A stretch of DNA of 33,161 nucleotides from Pseudomonadota bacterium (GTDB taxonomy: Bacteria > Desulfobacterota > Desulfobacteria > Desulfobacterales > Desulfobacteraceae), in NCBI GenBank assembly GCA_018821715.1, contig JAHJLN010000227.1:1-33161 (forward strand), read 5' to 3'. Made by a program: the position numbers and the translations under genes. Under the pieces are notes generated by a model that made no database searches, had not been told where the DNA came from, and was given only the letters and a program-made list of their open reading frames with translations. Shown here piece by piece: positions 17,054 to 25,182 of this stretch. Numbering within the stretch: the first letter of the stretch is position 1; each line of letters begins with the position of its first letter.

Positions 17054-17705
17054 TGCGGTTATTGTTTTTTTAAAAGTCCCGGAAAAAGGCCAGGTAAAAA
17101 CAAGGCTTTCCGAATGTTTGAGCCAGACCTTTGTACTGGCGCTTTACAAAGGATTTGTCAGTGATATTTTAGAGACAATAGAAACTGCAGGGGACAAGTT
17201 TCTTTACTTCTGGCCGCCTGGGGGAAAAAAAAGACTTATCAACTTCCTGGGAAACAGGTATGTTTTTTTTCCCCAACAAGGGCAAGATCTTGGAGAAAGG
17301 ATGGCCAATGCCTTTGTGGATACATTTAAAAAAGGATATACCCAGGCCATATTAATCGGTACAGATATACCCGAACTTGGCAAAGAAGTCATTGCCCAGG
17401 CCTGCGAAATCCTTGAATCCGAAGATGCCGTGATCGGGCCTTCCGATGACGGCGGGTATTATTTGATCGGCTTTCGTAACACCACCTTCTCAAAAATGAT
17501 TTTTACTCAAATCGACTGGTCTACCAAGGCAGTGCTGGATCAGACCCTCAGGGCCATGAACCAAAGATCTATTGACTGCAAGCAGCTCTTGAAGCTGAGT
17601 GATATTGATACGCATGAGGATTTAACCGCGCTGGCGGACAGGGTAAAAAAAGGGGGAAAAATAGGAACAAGAACGCTTGAAATTCTTAGCTCATATGAAG
17701 CCTGA
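17043..17705 (+). CDS. TIGR04282-type glycosyltransferase (rSAM/selenodomain-associated, transferase 1; DUF2064)
   Basis: An ATG at 17043, inside the end of lon, begins MASNAVIVFLKVPEKGQVKTRL, where the family homology starts (220 residues). The protein shows the DUF2064 GT-A fold features: KxPxxGxVKTRL near the N-terminus, QGQDLGERMANAF, the IGTDIPEL acidic motif and GPSDDGGYYLIG. NCBI and TIGRFAMs place such proteins next to a radical SAM protein of the ArsS/selenodomain group, and some are called arsenosugar biosynthesis glycosyltransferases. No radical SAM gene is present in this window. It overlaps the next gene by 11 bases, and both are probably translated from the lon transcript. The actual sugar acceptor is unknown. 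Confidence 0.85.
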   Translation: MASNAVIVFLKVPEKGQVKTRLSECLSQTFVLALYKGFVSDILETIETAGDKFLYFWPPGGKKRLINFLGNRYVFFPQQGQDLGERMANAFVDTFKKGYTQAILIGTDIPELGKEVIAQACEILESEDAVIGPSDDGGYYLIGFRNTTFSKMIFTQIDWSTKAVLDQTLRAMNQRSIDCKQLLKLSDIDTHEDLTALADRVKKGGKIGTRTLEILSSYEA

Positions 17706-18399
17706 TATTTCCATTGTCATACCGGTATTAAATGAACATGCAGTGATAAACAAGACCATTAAGGTGCTTTATCATCAGCAGTTTTCAGGAATTTTCGAAG
17801 TAATTGTGGTGGATGGCAGCAAGGATGGCAGCACCATTAGTCGTATTCAAAACAAAGCGGTCATAAAAATCATTTCCCCCCCGGGAAGAGGCCCTCAGAT
17901 GAATTCCGGCGCTCGAATGGCTTCAGGAAAAATAATCTTGTTTCTCCATTGCGATACAATCCTGCCTGAAGGTGCATTGAATGCTGTGCTGGACATTATG
18001 AAAAATCAGTTGGTAAAAGCCGGCGCATTTGATCTTTCCATTGATGCAAAAGGTTTTTTTTACAGAATGATTGAAAAAACAGCCTCTTTTCGTTCCCGTA
18101 TTACAAAAATTCCCTATGGAGACCAGGCTATTTTTATCAGGAAAAATTATTTTTTTGAGATTGGACAATATCGCAACATCCCGATTATGGAAGATGTTGA
18201 ATTAATGCAAAGAATAAAAAAGGCCAAAGGCAGTATCCGGATTATAAATAAGCAAACAACAACGTCTGCAAGAAGATGGGAACAAGAAGGTGCACTGCGC
18301 TGCACTCTCAGGAACTGGATGATTCTAACCTTGTTTTTCTGGGGCGTCAAACCTGAAAAACTGGCAGCGTTTTATAAACCTGAAATCGATCGGAAATAA
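17695..18399 (+). CDS. TIGR04283-type family 2 glycosyltransferase (rSAM/selenodomain-associated, transferase 2)
   Basis: The ATG at 17695 begins MKPDISIVIPVLNEHAVI (234 residues); a TTG at 17677 is possible but adds residues without homology. It is a GT-A family 2 enzyme: IVIPVLNE, EVIVVDGSKDGS, GRGPQMNSGARMASGKIILFLHCDT (acidic metal site in HCDT) and YGDQAIFIRKNYF, then IPIMEDVELMQRIKK with the catalytic-type ED. The GRGPQMN signature is characteristic of the TIGR04283 group that pairs with TIGR04282. No membrane helices for lipid-linked substrates are seen except a hydrophobic C-terminal stretch (WMILTLFFWGVKPEKLAAFY). Its start lies within the end of its partner gene. Confidence 0.87.
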   Translation: MKPDISIVIPVLNEHAVINKTIKVLYHQQFSGIFEVIVVDGSKDGSTISRIQNKAVIKIISPPGRGPQMNSGARMASGKIILFLHCDTILPEGALNAVLDIMKNQLVKAGAFDLSIDAKGFFYRMIEKTASFRSRITKIPYGDQAIFIRKNYFFEIGQYRNIPIMEDVELMQRIKKAKGSIRIINKQTTTSARRWEQEGALRCTLRNWMILTLFFWGVKPEKLAAFYKPEIDRK

Positions 18400-18499
18400 G
18401 GTTAAAGTATATTTTTGTTTCAGGTAATGAAAACTTTTTGTATTTTTTTTGTTAAATTTTAACTTATTGTTAGATTTTCTGCGTTATTAAGTAATTTTT

Positions 18500-18531
18500 A
18501 TATTGACAAACAAAAATTAAGTCAATATGTA
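18500..18531 (+). promoter_or_regulatory. Promoter of the molybdenum hydroxylase operon with an overlapping 8-bp palindromic operator
   Basis: TTGACA (18503-18508), 17 bases, TATGTA (18526-18531) is a good sigma-70-type promoter about 45 bases before the first hydroxylase gene. A perfect inverted repeat ATATTGAC (18500-18507) and GTCAATAT (18521-18528), with 13 bases between arms, covers the -35 box and runs into the -10 box. That is the geometry of a repressor site. No regulator gene is seen in the island, so the cognate protein must be encoded elsewhere. Confidence 0.6.
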
Positions 18532-18575
18532 AAATATGAATTACTATACCAAAGACTAACCGAAGGGGACTATCA

Positions 18576-19127
18576 ATGCCTAAAACATCTAAGGGTACCA
18601 AGAAAACCATTGCTACGCCACCAACCGAGATAAAGATCAAGATCAATGGGTGCTGGCATAATTTTGAACCTGAGCGGGGTGATATTACATCGACAATGAC
18701 GCTCTCCTATTTGCTGAGAGAGAAGCTGGGCTTCACCGGGCTCAAGGTTGCATGTGACGAAGGTGGTTGCGGTGCCTGCACTGTGATCATGGATGGCAAG
18801 GCCATCTTGTCCTGCATGATGCTGGCGGTTCAGGCCAATGGGCATGAAATACTTACCATCGAAGGACTTGAAAAGAATGATCCCATAGTGGCAGCATTTG
18901 CTGAACAATGCGAACCCGGATATGGTACTGCCCTTCAGTGCGGAATTTGTACACCCGGCTTTGTGATGAGCACCAAAGCCCTACTTGATGAAAATCCCGT
19001 GCCGACCATGGGTGAAGTAAAAGAAGCCCTTTCCGGTCATATCTGTCGTTGCGGATGCTACGCTGGTATTGCCCAAGCCGTAACGCACGCTTCAGAAAAA
19101 ATTGCGAAAAAAGGAGAAGTATCATGA
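18576..19127 (+). CDS. Molybdenum hydroxylase small subunit, two [2Fe-2S] clusters (CoxS/XdhC-like)
   Basis: This 183-residue protein carries electrons between the molybdenum centre and the flavin subunit. The plant-ferredoxin-type cluster is bound by C60, C65, C68 and C80 (CDEGGCGAC, then SC). The helical distal cluster domain is bound by C122, C125, C157 and C159 (CGICTPGF, then HICRCGCY). The usual family motif is CRCTGY; here an additional Cys (C161) follows the pair. The first 18 residues (KTSKGTKKTIATPPTE) are an extra basic tail. A GAAGGGGA lies before the ATG. The stop overlaps the start of the large subunit (ATGA), so the two are made together. Confidence 0.93.
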   Translation: MPKTSKGTKKTIATPPTEIKIKINGCWHNFEPERGDITSTMTLSYLLREKLGFTGLKVACDEGGCGACTVIMDGKAILSCMMLAVQANGHEILTIEGLEKNDPIVAAFAEQCEPGYGTALQCGICTPGFVMSTKALLDENPVPTMGEVKEALSGHICRCGCYAGIAQAVTHASEKIAKKGEVS

Positions 19128-21490
19128 AGCAGCCCTACACACCGCGGCCGAACTCGAATCGCAAATTTGTCGGTGGTTACCGACCCAAAATTGATGCCTG
19201 GGAAAAGGCCCGGGGGAAAGTAGAATATGTCGATGACATAACACTCAAAACTCGGTTCCCCGGTATGCTTTATGCCAAGGTCCTGCGCAGCCCCCATGCC
19301 CATGCCCGCATCACGGACATTGATGTGAGCCGGGCTGAACAGCTTCCCGGCGTTGTCTCCGTGATGACTTACAAGGACCCGGAATTCACCTCACTTCGGC
19401 CCACCAACGCTGGTTGGACCGATGGCGTAGATACGGTATCCTATGATAGGAAGATGTGGCGGGACTTCAATGATCGTCGAGTGCTGGGCGACTATGCCTG
19501 CTGGGTTACAGATGAAGTAGGCGCTGTTGTGGCCGCCGAAAGCGAAGAAATCGCTGATGAAGCAATTCGATTGATCGATGTCCAATGGGAGGTGCTTCCC
19601 TTTGTCCTTGATCCCATCGAAGCCATGAAGCCGGGGGCTCCCCTGATTCATCCGGATATGACACAGACCAATGTTTTGCCCCCGGAAAAAATGGGGGGAG
19701 ATGATGTCTTTTTGAACAAAGGCGACGTTGATGCCGATTTTGCAGAAGCCGAGGTGGTTATCGACGGTACCTCGATCCATCACAACGCCACACAGGCATC
19801 CCTTGATAATTGGTGTTGTCTTGTTGACTGGACAGAGGAAAAATTCACCCTCTACTCCAATTCCTTTGAAGCGGATCAAACACGCATGCATATCAGTGAA
19901 ATGCTCGACCTGCCGTTGCACAAGGTAACCGTGATCAGTTCCTATGTCGGCGGTCAGTTTGGCCGGGGAGATACCGGGGAGCAGCCTTTTTTCCTTTTTA
20001 CAGCCATTCTTTCCAAAAAAACAGGCCGTCCTGTAAAGTTCAGACATACCCGTCGGGAAAGTTTCCACGATTCACGTCAACCCTCCATCTATTATGGAAA
20101 GGTTGGTGCTAAAAAAGACGGTACCATCACCTCCTTGTACTTTAAATCCATCGGCAATACCGGTGCCTATGCAGATCACTCTATTTTTGCGCTGAAATTC
20201 GCTCCCCTGGAAATCTCGGAAGTGTCTTTTGCCCATATACCCAATGTGAAACTGGAATCCTATGCTGTTTATACCAACAAACTGCCTGCCTGTATGATGC
20301 GGGGCGTCGGGAATTCTCAGTTTAATCTTATTTTCGGACACATCGTCGACCTGCTGGCTGAAAAGCTGGATATGGATCCCATTGATCTTTGCATCAAAAA
20401 TTTCGGACACGAATGGGAAACCCTTCCGGATAAAAGTTTGATGGAAGTGCTTAGGCAGGGCGCCGAAAAGATCGGATGGCGTAAAAAGCGCAACAAACCC
20501 GGTCAGGGACCAACCTATGACAAGACCAAGAAACGAGGAGTAGGGTTTTCACTGCATCCGGCATGGCATGCGGAATGGCAGGAAGTTCGACGGGGACATA
20601 TTCCGATTTCCATTATCCTGAATCCTGACGGTACTGTAATCCTCAACGCACCCACCGTTGAAACCGGAACCGGCTCGAATACCTGCAATGTTCTGGGGTG
20701 TGCAGAAGCCTTGAATTTTCTGGGCGTTACGCCCGAGAAAATCCTCTGGAATCACGTGGTGAATACAGATACCAGCCTGAAAGACTGTGTGCAGACCGAC
20801 AGCTCCGTATCTTATCTGCAGTCTGAAGTGATCGCCGCTGCTGTGGAAGAGCTTAAAAAAGAGATTTTCGACAGAGCGGAGCCTGTTCTCAAGGCCAAAT
20901 CCAAGGATCTGGACATTGTTGACGGCCGAATTTTTGTCAAGAAAAACCCGGACCAGGGTCTTACCGTGAAAGAACTGCTGTTTCAAGGTGATCTGGTGCC
21001 CATCGTGGTAACCAAGAGCAAATTGGCCAATGCTGAAAAAACAGGTGTTCCTTACTTTGCCAATTTTGCCGAAGTGGAAGTGGATACAGATACTGGAAAA
21101 GTTGACGTACTGCATCTGGTGGTCATCAACGACTGCGGAACAGTCATGTTTGCTTCCGGCGCAGAAGCCCAGCAGGTGGGGGGCCAGGTTATGGGTATGG
21201 GTGAGACCCTGACGGAAGAAATCATTTATGACGAAACAACCGGAGTCCCCCTCAATTTTAATTTTATTGATTACAAGATTCCAACCATAGTGGACATGCC
21301 TGATATTGATCCCATCCTTCTTGAGATCTGGAAGGGAGCGGGAGAATACGGCGCATGCGGAATCGGCGAAGGCACCCTGACATGCACACCGCGGGCCATC
21401 ATGAATGCAATCTATAATGCCATTGGTGTCAGAATTAATGATATTCCGATCAAGCCCGAGAAAGTACTCCGGGCTCTGGGAAAGGTTTAA
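19124..21490 (+). CDS. Molybdenum hydroxylase large subunit (xanthine dehydrogenase/CoxL family)
   Basis: The ATG at 19124 has AAGGAG eight bases upstream and overlaps the previous stop; the frame is open from 19049, but that part is a shadow of the small subunit. The 788-residue protein begins with the a/b hammerhead domain (RKFVGGYRPKIDAWEKARGKVEYVDDI). It has the molybdopterin-cytosine-dinucleotide-type motifs GGQFGRG (276-282), CMMRGVGNSQ (390-399) and, near the end, GIGEGT, whose E749 corresponds to the catalytic Glu of the family. It would hydroxylate a carbon of an N-heterocycle, aldehyde or aromatic compound with water as oxygen source. GGQFGRG has Gln-Phe where CO dehydrogenases have their active-site loop on a different motif, so a CO dehydrogenase is unlikely. 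The substrate is unknown; the downstream TRAP transporter suggests an imported organic acid. Confidence 0.92.
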   Translation: MKQPYTPRPNSNRKFVGGYRPKIDAWEKARGKVEYVDDITLKTRFPGMLYAKVLRSPHAHARITDIDVSRAEQLPGVVSVMTYKDPEFTSLRPTNAGWTDGVDTVSYDRKMWRDFNDRRVLGDYACWVTDEVGAVVAAESEEIADEAIRLIDVQWEVLPFVLDPIEAMKPGAPLIHPDMTQTNVLPPEKMGGDDVFLNKGDVDADFAEAEVVIDGTSIHHNATQASLDNWCCLVDWTEEKFTLYSNSFEADQTRMHISEMLDLPLHKVTVISSYVGGQFGRGDTGEQPFFLFTAILSKKTGRPVKFRHTRRESFHDSRQPSIYYGKVGAKKDGTITSLYFKSIGNTGAYADHSIFALKFAPLEISEVSFAHIPNVKLESYAVYTNKLPACMMRGVGNSQFNLIFGHIVDLLAEKLDMDPIDLCIKNFGHEWETLPDKSLMEVLRQGAEKIGWRKKRNKPGQGPTYDKTKKRGVGFSLHPAWHAEWQEVRRGHIPISIILNPDGTVILNAPTVETGTGSNTCNVLGCAEALNFLGVTPEKILWNHVVNTDTSLKDCVQTDSSVSYLQSEVIAAAVEELKKEIFDRAEPVLKAKSKDLDIVDGRIFVKKNPDQGLTVKELLFQGDLVPIVVTKSKLANAEKTGVPYFANFAEVEVDTDTGKVDVLHLVVINDCGTVMFASGAEAQQVGGQVMGMGETLTEEIIYDETTGVPLNFNFIDYKIPTIVDMPDIDPILLEIWKGAGEYGACGIGEGTLTCTPRAIMNAIYNAIGVRINDIPIKPEKVLRALGKV

Positions 21491-21500
21491 GGAGAAAAAG

Positions 21501-23792
21501 ATGACGCTCAGAAACTTCAAACACATATCAGCTTCGTCTCTCAAGGAAGCCACGGCCATCTTGTCCAGGGGAAATGGAAAAGCAGTTGCCATTGCGGGCG
21601 GGACAGACTTGCTGGGAGTACTTAAAGACAAAATTCATGCCCAGTCTCCTGAGGTCGTGGTGGATCTCAAGACTATTCCAAGACTGAACTATGTGAAGGC
21701 AACAAAAACAGGGCTTTGCATCGGCGCCCTGACCACCCTCACAGACATATGCAAAAATGAAACAATCCAGGACCAGTATGCATTGTTGGCACAAGCCGCC
21801 AGATCCGTGGCTTCCCCCCAGCTTAGAAATATGGGTACCCTTGGCGGCAACATCTGCCAGGAGCCCAGATGCTGGTATTATCGTGCTCCCGACGATTTGT
21901 TTCATTGCCTGAGAAAAGGCGGCAACAAATGCGGTGCACTCCTTGGGGAGAATCGATATCATTCGATTTTCGGCAGCGTGAGGGTGGCACAACCTGCCTG
22001 TTCTGAAACCTGCCCTGGAAATATCGAAATCCCGGCTTACATGGATTATGTCCGCAAGGGAGACCTTCGCAGCGCCGCTCTGATCATACTTGCAAATAAC
22101 CCCATCCCGGCGATTACCGGCCGGATATGCCCGCATTTATGTGAATCCAAATGTAACCGTTCCGAGTTTGATGAAGCTGTTTCCATTCGGAATGTTGAAC
22201 GGGTTGTGGGGGACTATATTCTTGACAATGCAGCAGAATTGTTACCACCACCCACAAAGCAGCTTAAGAAGAGTGTGGCCGTTGTGGGTGCAGGTCCTGC
22301 CGGCATATCTGCGGCATATTATCTTAGAAAAGCCGGATACCAGGTCACAGTGTATGACAAAATGCCGGAAGCAGGCGGTATGCTAACCTATGGTATTCCG
22401 GCCGACCGTCTTGCCAAAGATGTCGTTAAAAAACAGATCAGCGCCTTTGAGGCCATGGGCATTGAATTCAAGTTCAATGTCACGGTGGGTCAAGAGGGCG
22501 TCACCCTGAAAGACCTTCGGACAAAATTCACAAGCGTGTTTCTGGCTTCAGGTGCATGGGGAGAGAGAACCCTTCCTATGGAAAAAGCAGAACTTCTCAC
22601 CCCGGGTATTGATTTTCTGGCCTCCATGGGACTGGGTAAAAAACCCGCCATCGGCAAAAAAGTGCTGGTCGTCGGCGGTGGCAATGTGGCCGTTGATGTT
22701 GCCGTTACTGCCAGACGTCTGGGTGCAGAGCAGGTCACCATGGTCTGCCTGGAATCCCGGGACACCATGCCGGCATTTGAAGAAGAAATCGCAGAGGCCC
22801 TCCATGAAGGCGTAACCATCCAGACGACTTTTGGTCCCAATAAAATTATGGAAAAAAAGGGCAGCCTCACCGGGATGGAAGTTGTCAGCTGCACATCGGT
22901 GTTTGACGAGAAGGGTCAGTTTAATCCCAAGTTTGATCCTTCTGTAAAACAGATCATTGAGGCTGACCAAATCATCCTGGCCATCGGTCAATCAACTGAT
23001 ATCTCCTATGCCGGAGATAAGATAAAAAACAACCGAGGCTGGATTGTCATTAATGAAGAGACCCGAGCCACAAACATGAAAGGCGTTTATGCCGGTGGTG
23101 ATATCACCTCAGGTCCTGCGTCCGTCATCCATGCCGTTGCTGCCGGGCGTAAAACCGCTCATTCCATCGCCAAGATCACGCCTGAAACCAGTATGCCCAT
23201 GGGACAATCCCTTGAGGTGCATTGTGCAAGCCATGATAAATGTTCGAGAACCTTGAACATAAACGGTCCTGACGACATTCGCTCCGAAGCTGCCCGTTGC
23301 GTGAACTGTGGGTGTATTGCGGTGAATGCATCCGACATGGCGCCGGCTCTCATGGCACTGGGAGCAAAGATCAAAACTACCAAAAGAACGCTTGCCGCAG
23401 ATGATTTTTTTGCTGCAAACATAATGAAGTGCACTGTTCTTGAGCCTGATGAACTTGTAGAGGAAATACAAATTCCTGCCCCGGCAAAAACAAACCGGCA
23501 GGGCTACAAGAAATTTAGAATACGGAATGCAATTGATTTTCCCATTGTCAGTATGGCCTATTCCTTCAGTTATGACGGCCAGGTCATTAAAGATGCCAAT
23601 ATTGTATTCGGCGCCGTGGCTCCTATTCCATTGAGAGCCCAGGCAGTTGAAGCGTATCTTGAAGGCAAACCAGCCAGCGATGAAACGGCCATAGCAGCGG
23701 GTGAGGTTGCAGTGGTGGAAGTTAAGCCGCTTTCTAAAAACATGTTCAAAGTGCAAGTTGTGAAAGCCTTGCTCAGGAAAATGCTTGTGTGA
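21501..23792 (+). CDS. FAD subunit of molybdenum hydroxylase interrupted by a GltD/NfnB-like oxidoreductase module
   Basis: The ATG at 21501 follows AAGGAG, giving 763 residues against about 320 for a normal FAD subunit. Residues 1-158 are FAD_binding_5: AIAGGTDLLG, then GTLGGNICQEPRCWYYR (112-128) and a Cys-rich loop (C136, C144) ending GENRYHSIFG. Residues 160-600 are a foreign module: Fer4_20-type cysteines C167, C171 and C210, C214, C218; a flavin Rossmann motif VVGAGPAG (261-268); an NAD(P) motif VVGGGN (390-395); and the closing AGGDITSG (531-538). At 594-605 the GltD-type tail RSEAARCVNCGC runs directly into IAVNASDMAPALMALGA, the resumption of the normal FAD subunit, followed by the CO_deh_flav_C domain to the end. 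The product should hold two flavins and at least one [4Fe-4S] cluster, exchanging electrons between the molybdenum centre and NAD(P)H. It is separated from the large subunit by 10 bases. Confidence 0.9.
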   Translation: MTLRNFKHISASSLKEATAILSRGNGKAVAIAGGTDLLGVLKDKIHAQSPEVVVDLKTIPRLNYVKATKTGLCIGALTTLTDICKNETIQDQYALLAQAARSVASPQLRNMGTLGGNICQEPRCWYYRAPDDLFHCLRKGGNKCGALLGENRYHSIFGSVRVAQPACSETCPGNIEIPAYMDYVRKGDLRSAALIILANNPIPAITGRICPHLCESKCNRSEFDEAVSIRNVERVVGDYILDNAAELLPPPTKQLKKSVAVVGAGPAGISAAYYLRKAGYQVTVYDKMPEAGGMLTYGIPADRLAKDVVKKQISAFEAMGIEFKFNVTVGQEGVTLKDLRTKFTSVFLASGAWGERTLPMEKAELLTPGIDFLASMGLGKKPAIGKKVLVVGGGNVAVDVAVTARRLGAEQVTMVCLESRDTMPAFEEEIAEALHEGVTIQTTFGPNKIMEKKGSLTGMEVVSCTSVFDEKGQFNPKFDPSVKQIIEADQIILAIGQSTDISYAGDKIKNNRGWIVINEETRATNMKGVYAGGDITSGPASVIHAVAAGRKTAHSIAKITPETSMPMGQSLEVHCASHDKCSRTLNINGPDDIRSEAARCVNCGCIAVNASDMAPALMALGAKIKTTKRTLAADDFFAANIMKCTVLEPDELVEEIQIPAPAKTNRQGYKKFRIRNAIDFPIVSMAYSFSYDGQVIKDANIVFGAVAPIPLRAQAVEAYLEGKPASDETAIAAGEVAVVEVKPLSKNMFKVQVVKALLRKMLV

Positions 23793-23803
23793 ACGTTCTC
23801 TCT

Positions 23804-23837
23804 CCCTGATGATCTCATCGGTCATCCAGGGGGGGGG
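23804..23837. other. Short bulged hairpin and nine-G run after the hydroxylase genes
   Basis: CCCTGATGA (23804-23812) can pair with TCATCCAGGG (23822-23831) with one bulge. It is followed by a run of nine G rather than T (23829-23837). It may mark the 3' end of the hydroxylase mRNA but is not a standard intrinsic terminator. Confidence 0.3.
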
Positions 23838-23868
23838 TGATTGACGGAAAGGTATGAATAAATATTAT

Positions 23869-23983
23869 TTGACAGCATTTTTTTAAAGAAGATAAGTTTT
23901 TGGCTTAAGTTGTGGCATATGCTTTTGTACAATTAGTTCAAGATAGTTGGAACATTGACCAGACACATGGTAATGGTTGTCAA
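23869..23983 (+). promoter_or_regulatory. Leader of the TRAP genes with candidate -35 box and repeated TTGAC/GTCAA elements
   Basis: The 235-base gap before dctP holds TTGACA (23869-23874) with a weak -10 GATAAG (23891-23896). Further TTGAC copies lie at 23841-23845 and 23955-23959, and an inverted GTCAA at 23979-23983. TTGAC/GTCAA is also the core of the palindrome before the hydroxylase genes, so the same regulator could act here. The spacing (19) differs from the upstream site (13), which weakens the case. Confidence 0.35.
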
Positions 23984-24027
23984 ATTGGTTAAATGTTAAC
24001 AAATCATCAGCAAAGGAGATAGGTAGA

Positions 24028-25080
24028 ATGAAACGACGCGAATTTATTAAAAAAGTTGGAGTAGGAACTGCTACAGCGATAGCTGCAACAGCAGTATCGG
24101 TACCATCTGCAATTGCGGGGAAAAAAACAACCATCAAATGGCGGATGCAGACCTATGCTGGCAATGCCTTGGCCGAACATGTCATTAAACCGTCCATTGA
24201 CGCGTTTAATAAAGCTGCCAACGGGGAGATGATTATCGAGCTGTATAATGCCGATCAACTTGTGCCCCAGGGTGAATTATTCAGGGCAGTTGCCAAGGGT
24301 ACTATTGACGCTGCCCAGAGTGACGATGACTCAATGGCAGCCCCGGTTGATATCTCTGTATTTGCAGCATATTTTCCCTTTGCTACCCGCTATTCCCTGG
24401 ATGTTCCAGCACTTTGGAACTGGTGCGGCTTGAATGAAATCTGGGAAGAAGCATATTCTAAAATTAAAGGCGTCACCTGGTTGAGCACCGGTGCCTGGGA
24501 TCCCTGTAACTTTTCAACCTCCAAGCCGATAAAAAGTGTTGCAGACCTTAAAGGCCTGAGAGTATACACTTTCCCCACAGCGGGGAAATTTTTGCAGCAA
24601 TTCGGTGTCATCCCCATGTCTCTGCCCTATGAGGACGTACAGATGGCAATACAGACGGGTGAACTTGACGGTGTCTGCTGGTCCGGAATTACCGAGGTTT
24701 ATACGGTTGGCTGGGCCGATGTCTGCAAGTATTATCTCACCAATCCCATAGCAGGTGCATGGGCTGGTTCATACTTTGCAAACAGTGATAAATGGGATGC
24801 CCTGCCCGAGCACCTGAAAACATTGTTCAAGCTCAGCATGGACAGTTCACACTACTACCGTCAACACTGGTACTGGTATGGAGAAGCAAAATACCGTACC
24901 AGAGGCGGCAAGATGGCACTGACCACCATCCCTGAAGAAGACTGGAAGTCTGTCGAGGCGGCAGCTTACAAATTATGGGATGAGGTTGCAGCCAAGAGTC
25001 CAAGAGATGCCAAGGTAGTGGCTATTCTAAAAGAATATGCCAAGACCATGGAAGCAGCCGGACCTCCATACCGGTATTAA
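24028..25080 (+). CDS. dctP: TRAP transporter substrate-binding protein, DctP family
   Basis: AAAGGAGATAGG lies before the ATG at 24028 (350 residues). The signal peptide MKRREFIKKVGVGTATAIAA has a twin-arginine-like RREF start and probably ends at SAIAG, so the protein may be exported folded. The mature part is a DctP-fold receptor of the subgroup linked to mannitol/chloroaromatic-type TRAP systems (WRMQTYAGNALAEHVIKPSIDAFNKA; DLKGLRVYTFPTAGKFLQQFG; YEDVQMAIQTGELDGVCWSG). The Arg in GLRVYTFP is in the position that contacts the substrate carboxylate in this family. It binds an organic acid in the periplasm and hands it to DctQM. The ligand cannot be named, but the adjacent hydroxylase suggests it is that enzyme's substrate or product. 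Confidence 0.92.
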   Translation: MKRREFIKKVGVGTATAIAATAVSVPSAIAGKKTTIKWRMQTYAGNALAEHVIKPSIDAFNKAANGEMIIELYNADQLVPQGELFRAVAKGTIDAAQSDDDSMAAPVDISVFAAYFPFATRYSLDVPALWNWCGLNEIWEEAYSKIKGVTWLSTGAWDPCNFSTSKPIKSVADLKGLRVYTFPTAGKFLQQFGVIPMSLPYEDVQMAIQTGELDGVCWSGITEVYTVGWADVCKYYLTNPIAGAWAGSYFANSDKWDALPEHLKTLFKLSMDSSHYYRQHWYWYGEAKYRTRGGKMALTTIPEEDWKSVEAAAYKLWDEVAAKSPRDAKVVAILKEYAKTMEAAGPPYRY

Positions 25081-25120
25081 GAAAATAGCGGTCAGACAGT
25101 AATTAATATTAATATGGCAC

Positions 25121-25164
25121 CAGACTTCCCTGTCTTTAAATCATAAACAAGACAGGGAAGTCTG
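25121..25164 (+). other. Perfect 16-bp hairpin between dctP and dctQ
   Basis: CAGACTTCCCTGTCTT (25121-25136) and AAGACAGGGAAGTCTG (25149-25164) are exact reverse complements around a 12-base loop. It lies 40 bases after the dctP stop and has no T tract downstream. This fits an mRNA-stabilising or attenuating structure that lets the receptor be made in excess over the membrane subunits. Confidence 0.8.
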
Positions 25165-25182
25165 ATCCGGAATAATCCGATA

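Noticed and set aside
19124-21490. CO dehydrogenase large subunit (CoxL)
   Set aside because: I do not see the form I CoxL active-site Cys-Ser-Phe-Arg motif; the corresponding region reads CMMRGVGNSQ.
20549-21631. Long open frame on the - strand (360 codons)
   Set aside because: It lies opposite the well-supported molybdopterin subunit gene and has no family features; a codon-bias shadow.
21980-23300. Possibility that the FAD fusion is two genes joined by misassembly
   Set aside because: The frame is uninterrupted, both boundaries fall at homologous loop positions and the normal FAD fold resumes exactly, so a true insertion is more likely. Only long-read data could settle it completely.
23109-23825. 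Open frame on the - strand (238 codons)
   Set aside because: It is antisense to the fused FAD subunit, with His/Gly-rich shadow composition.
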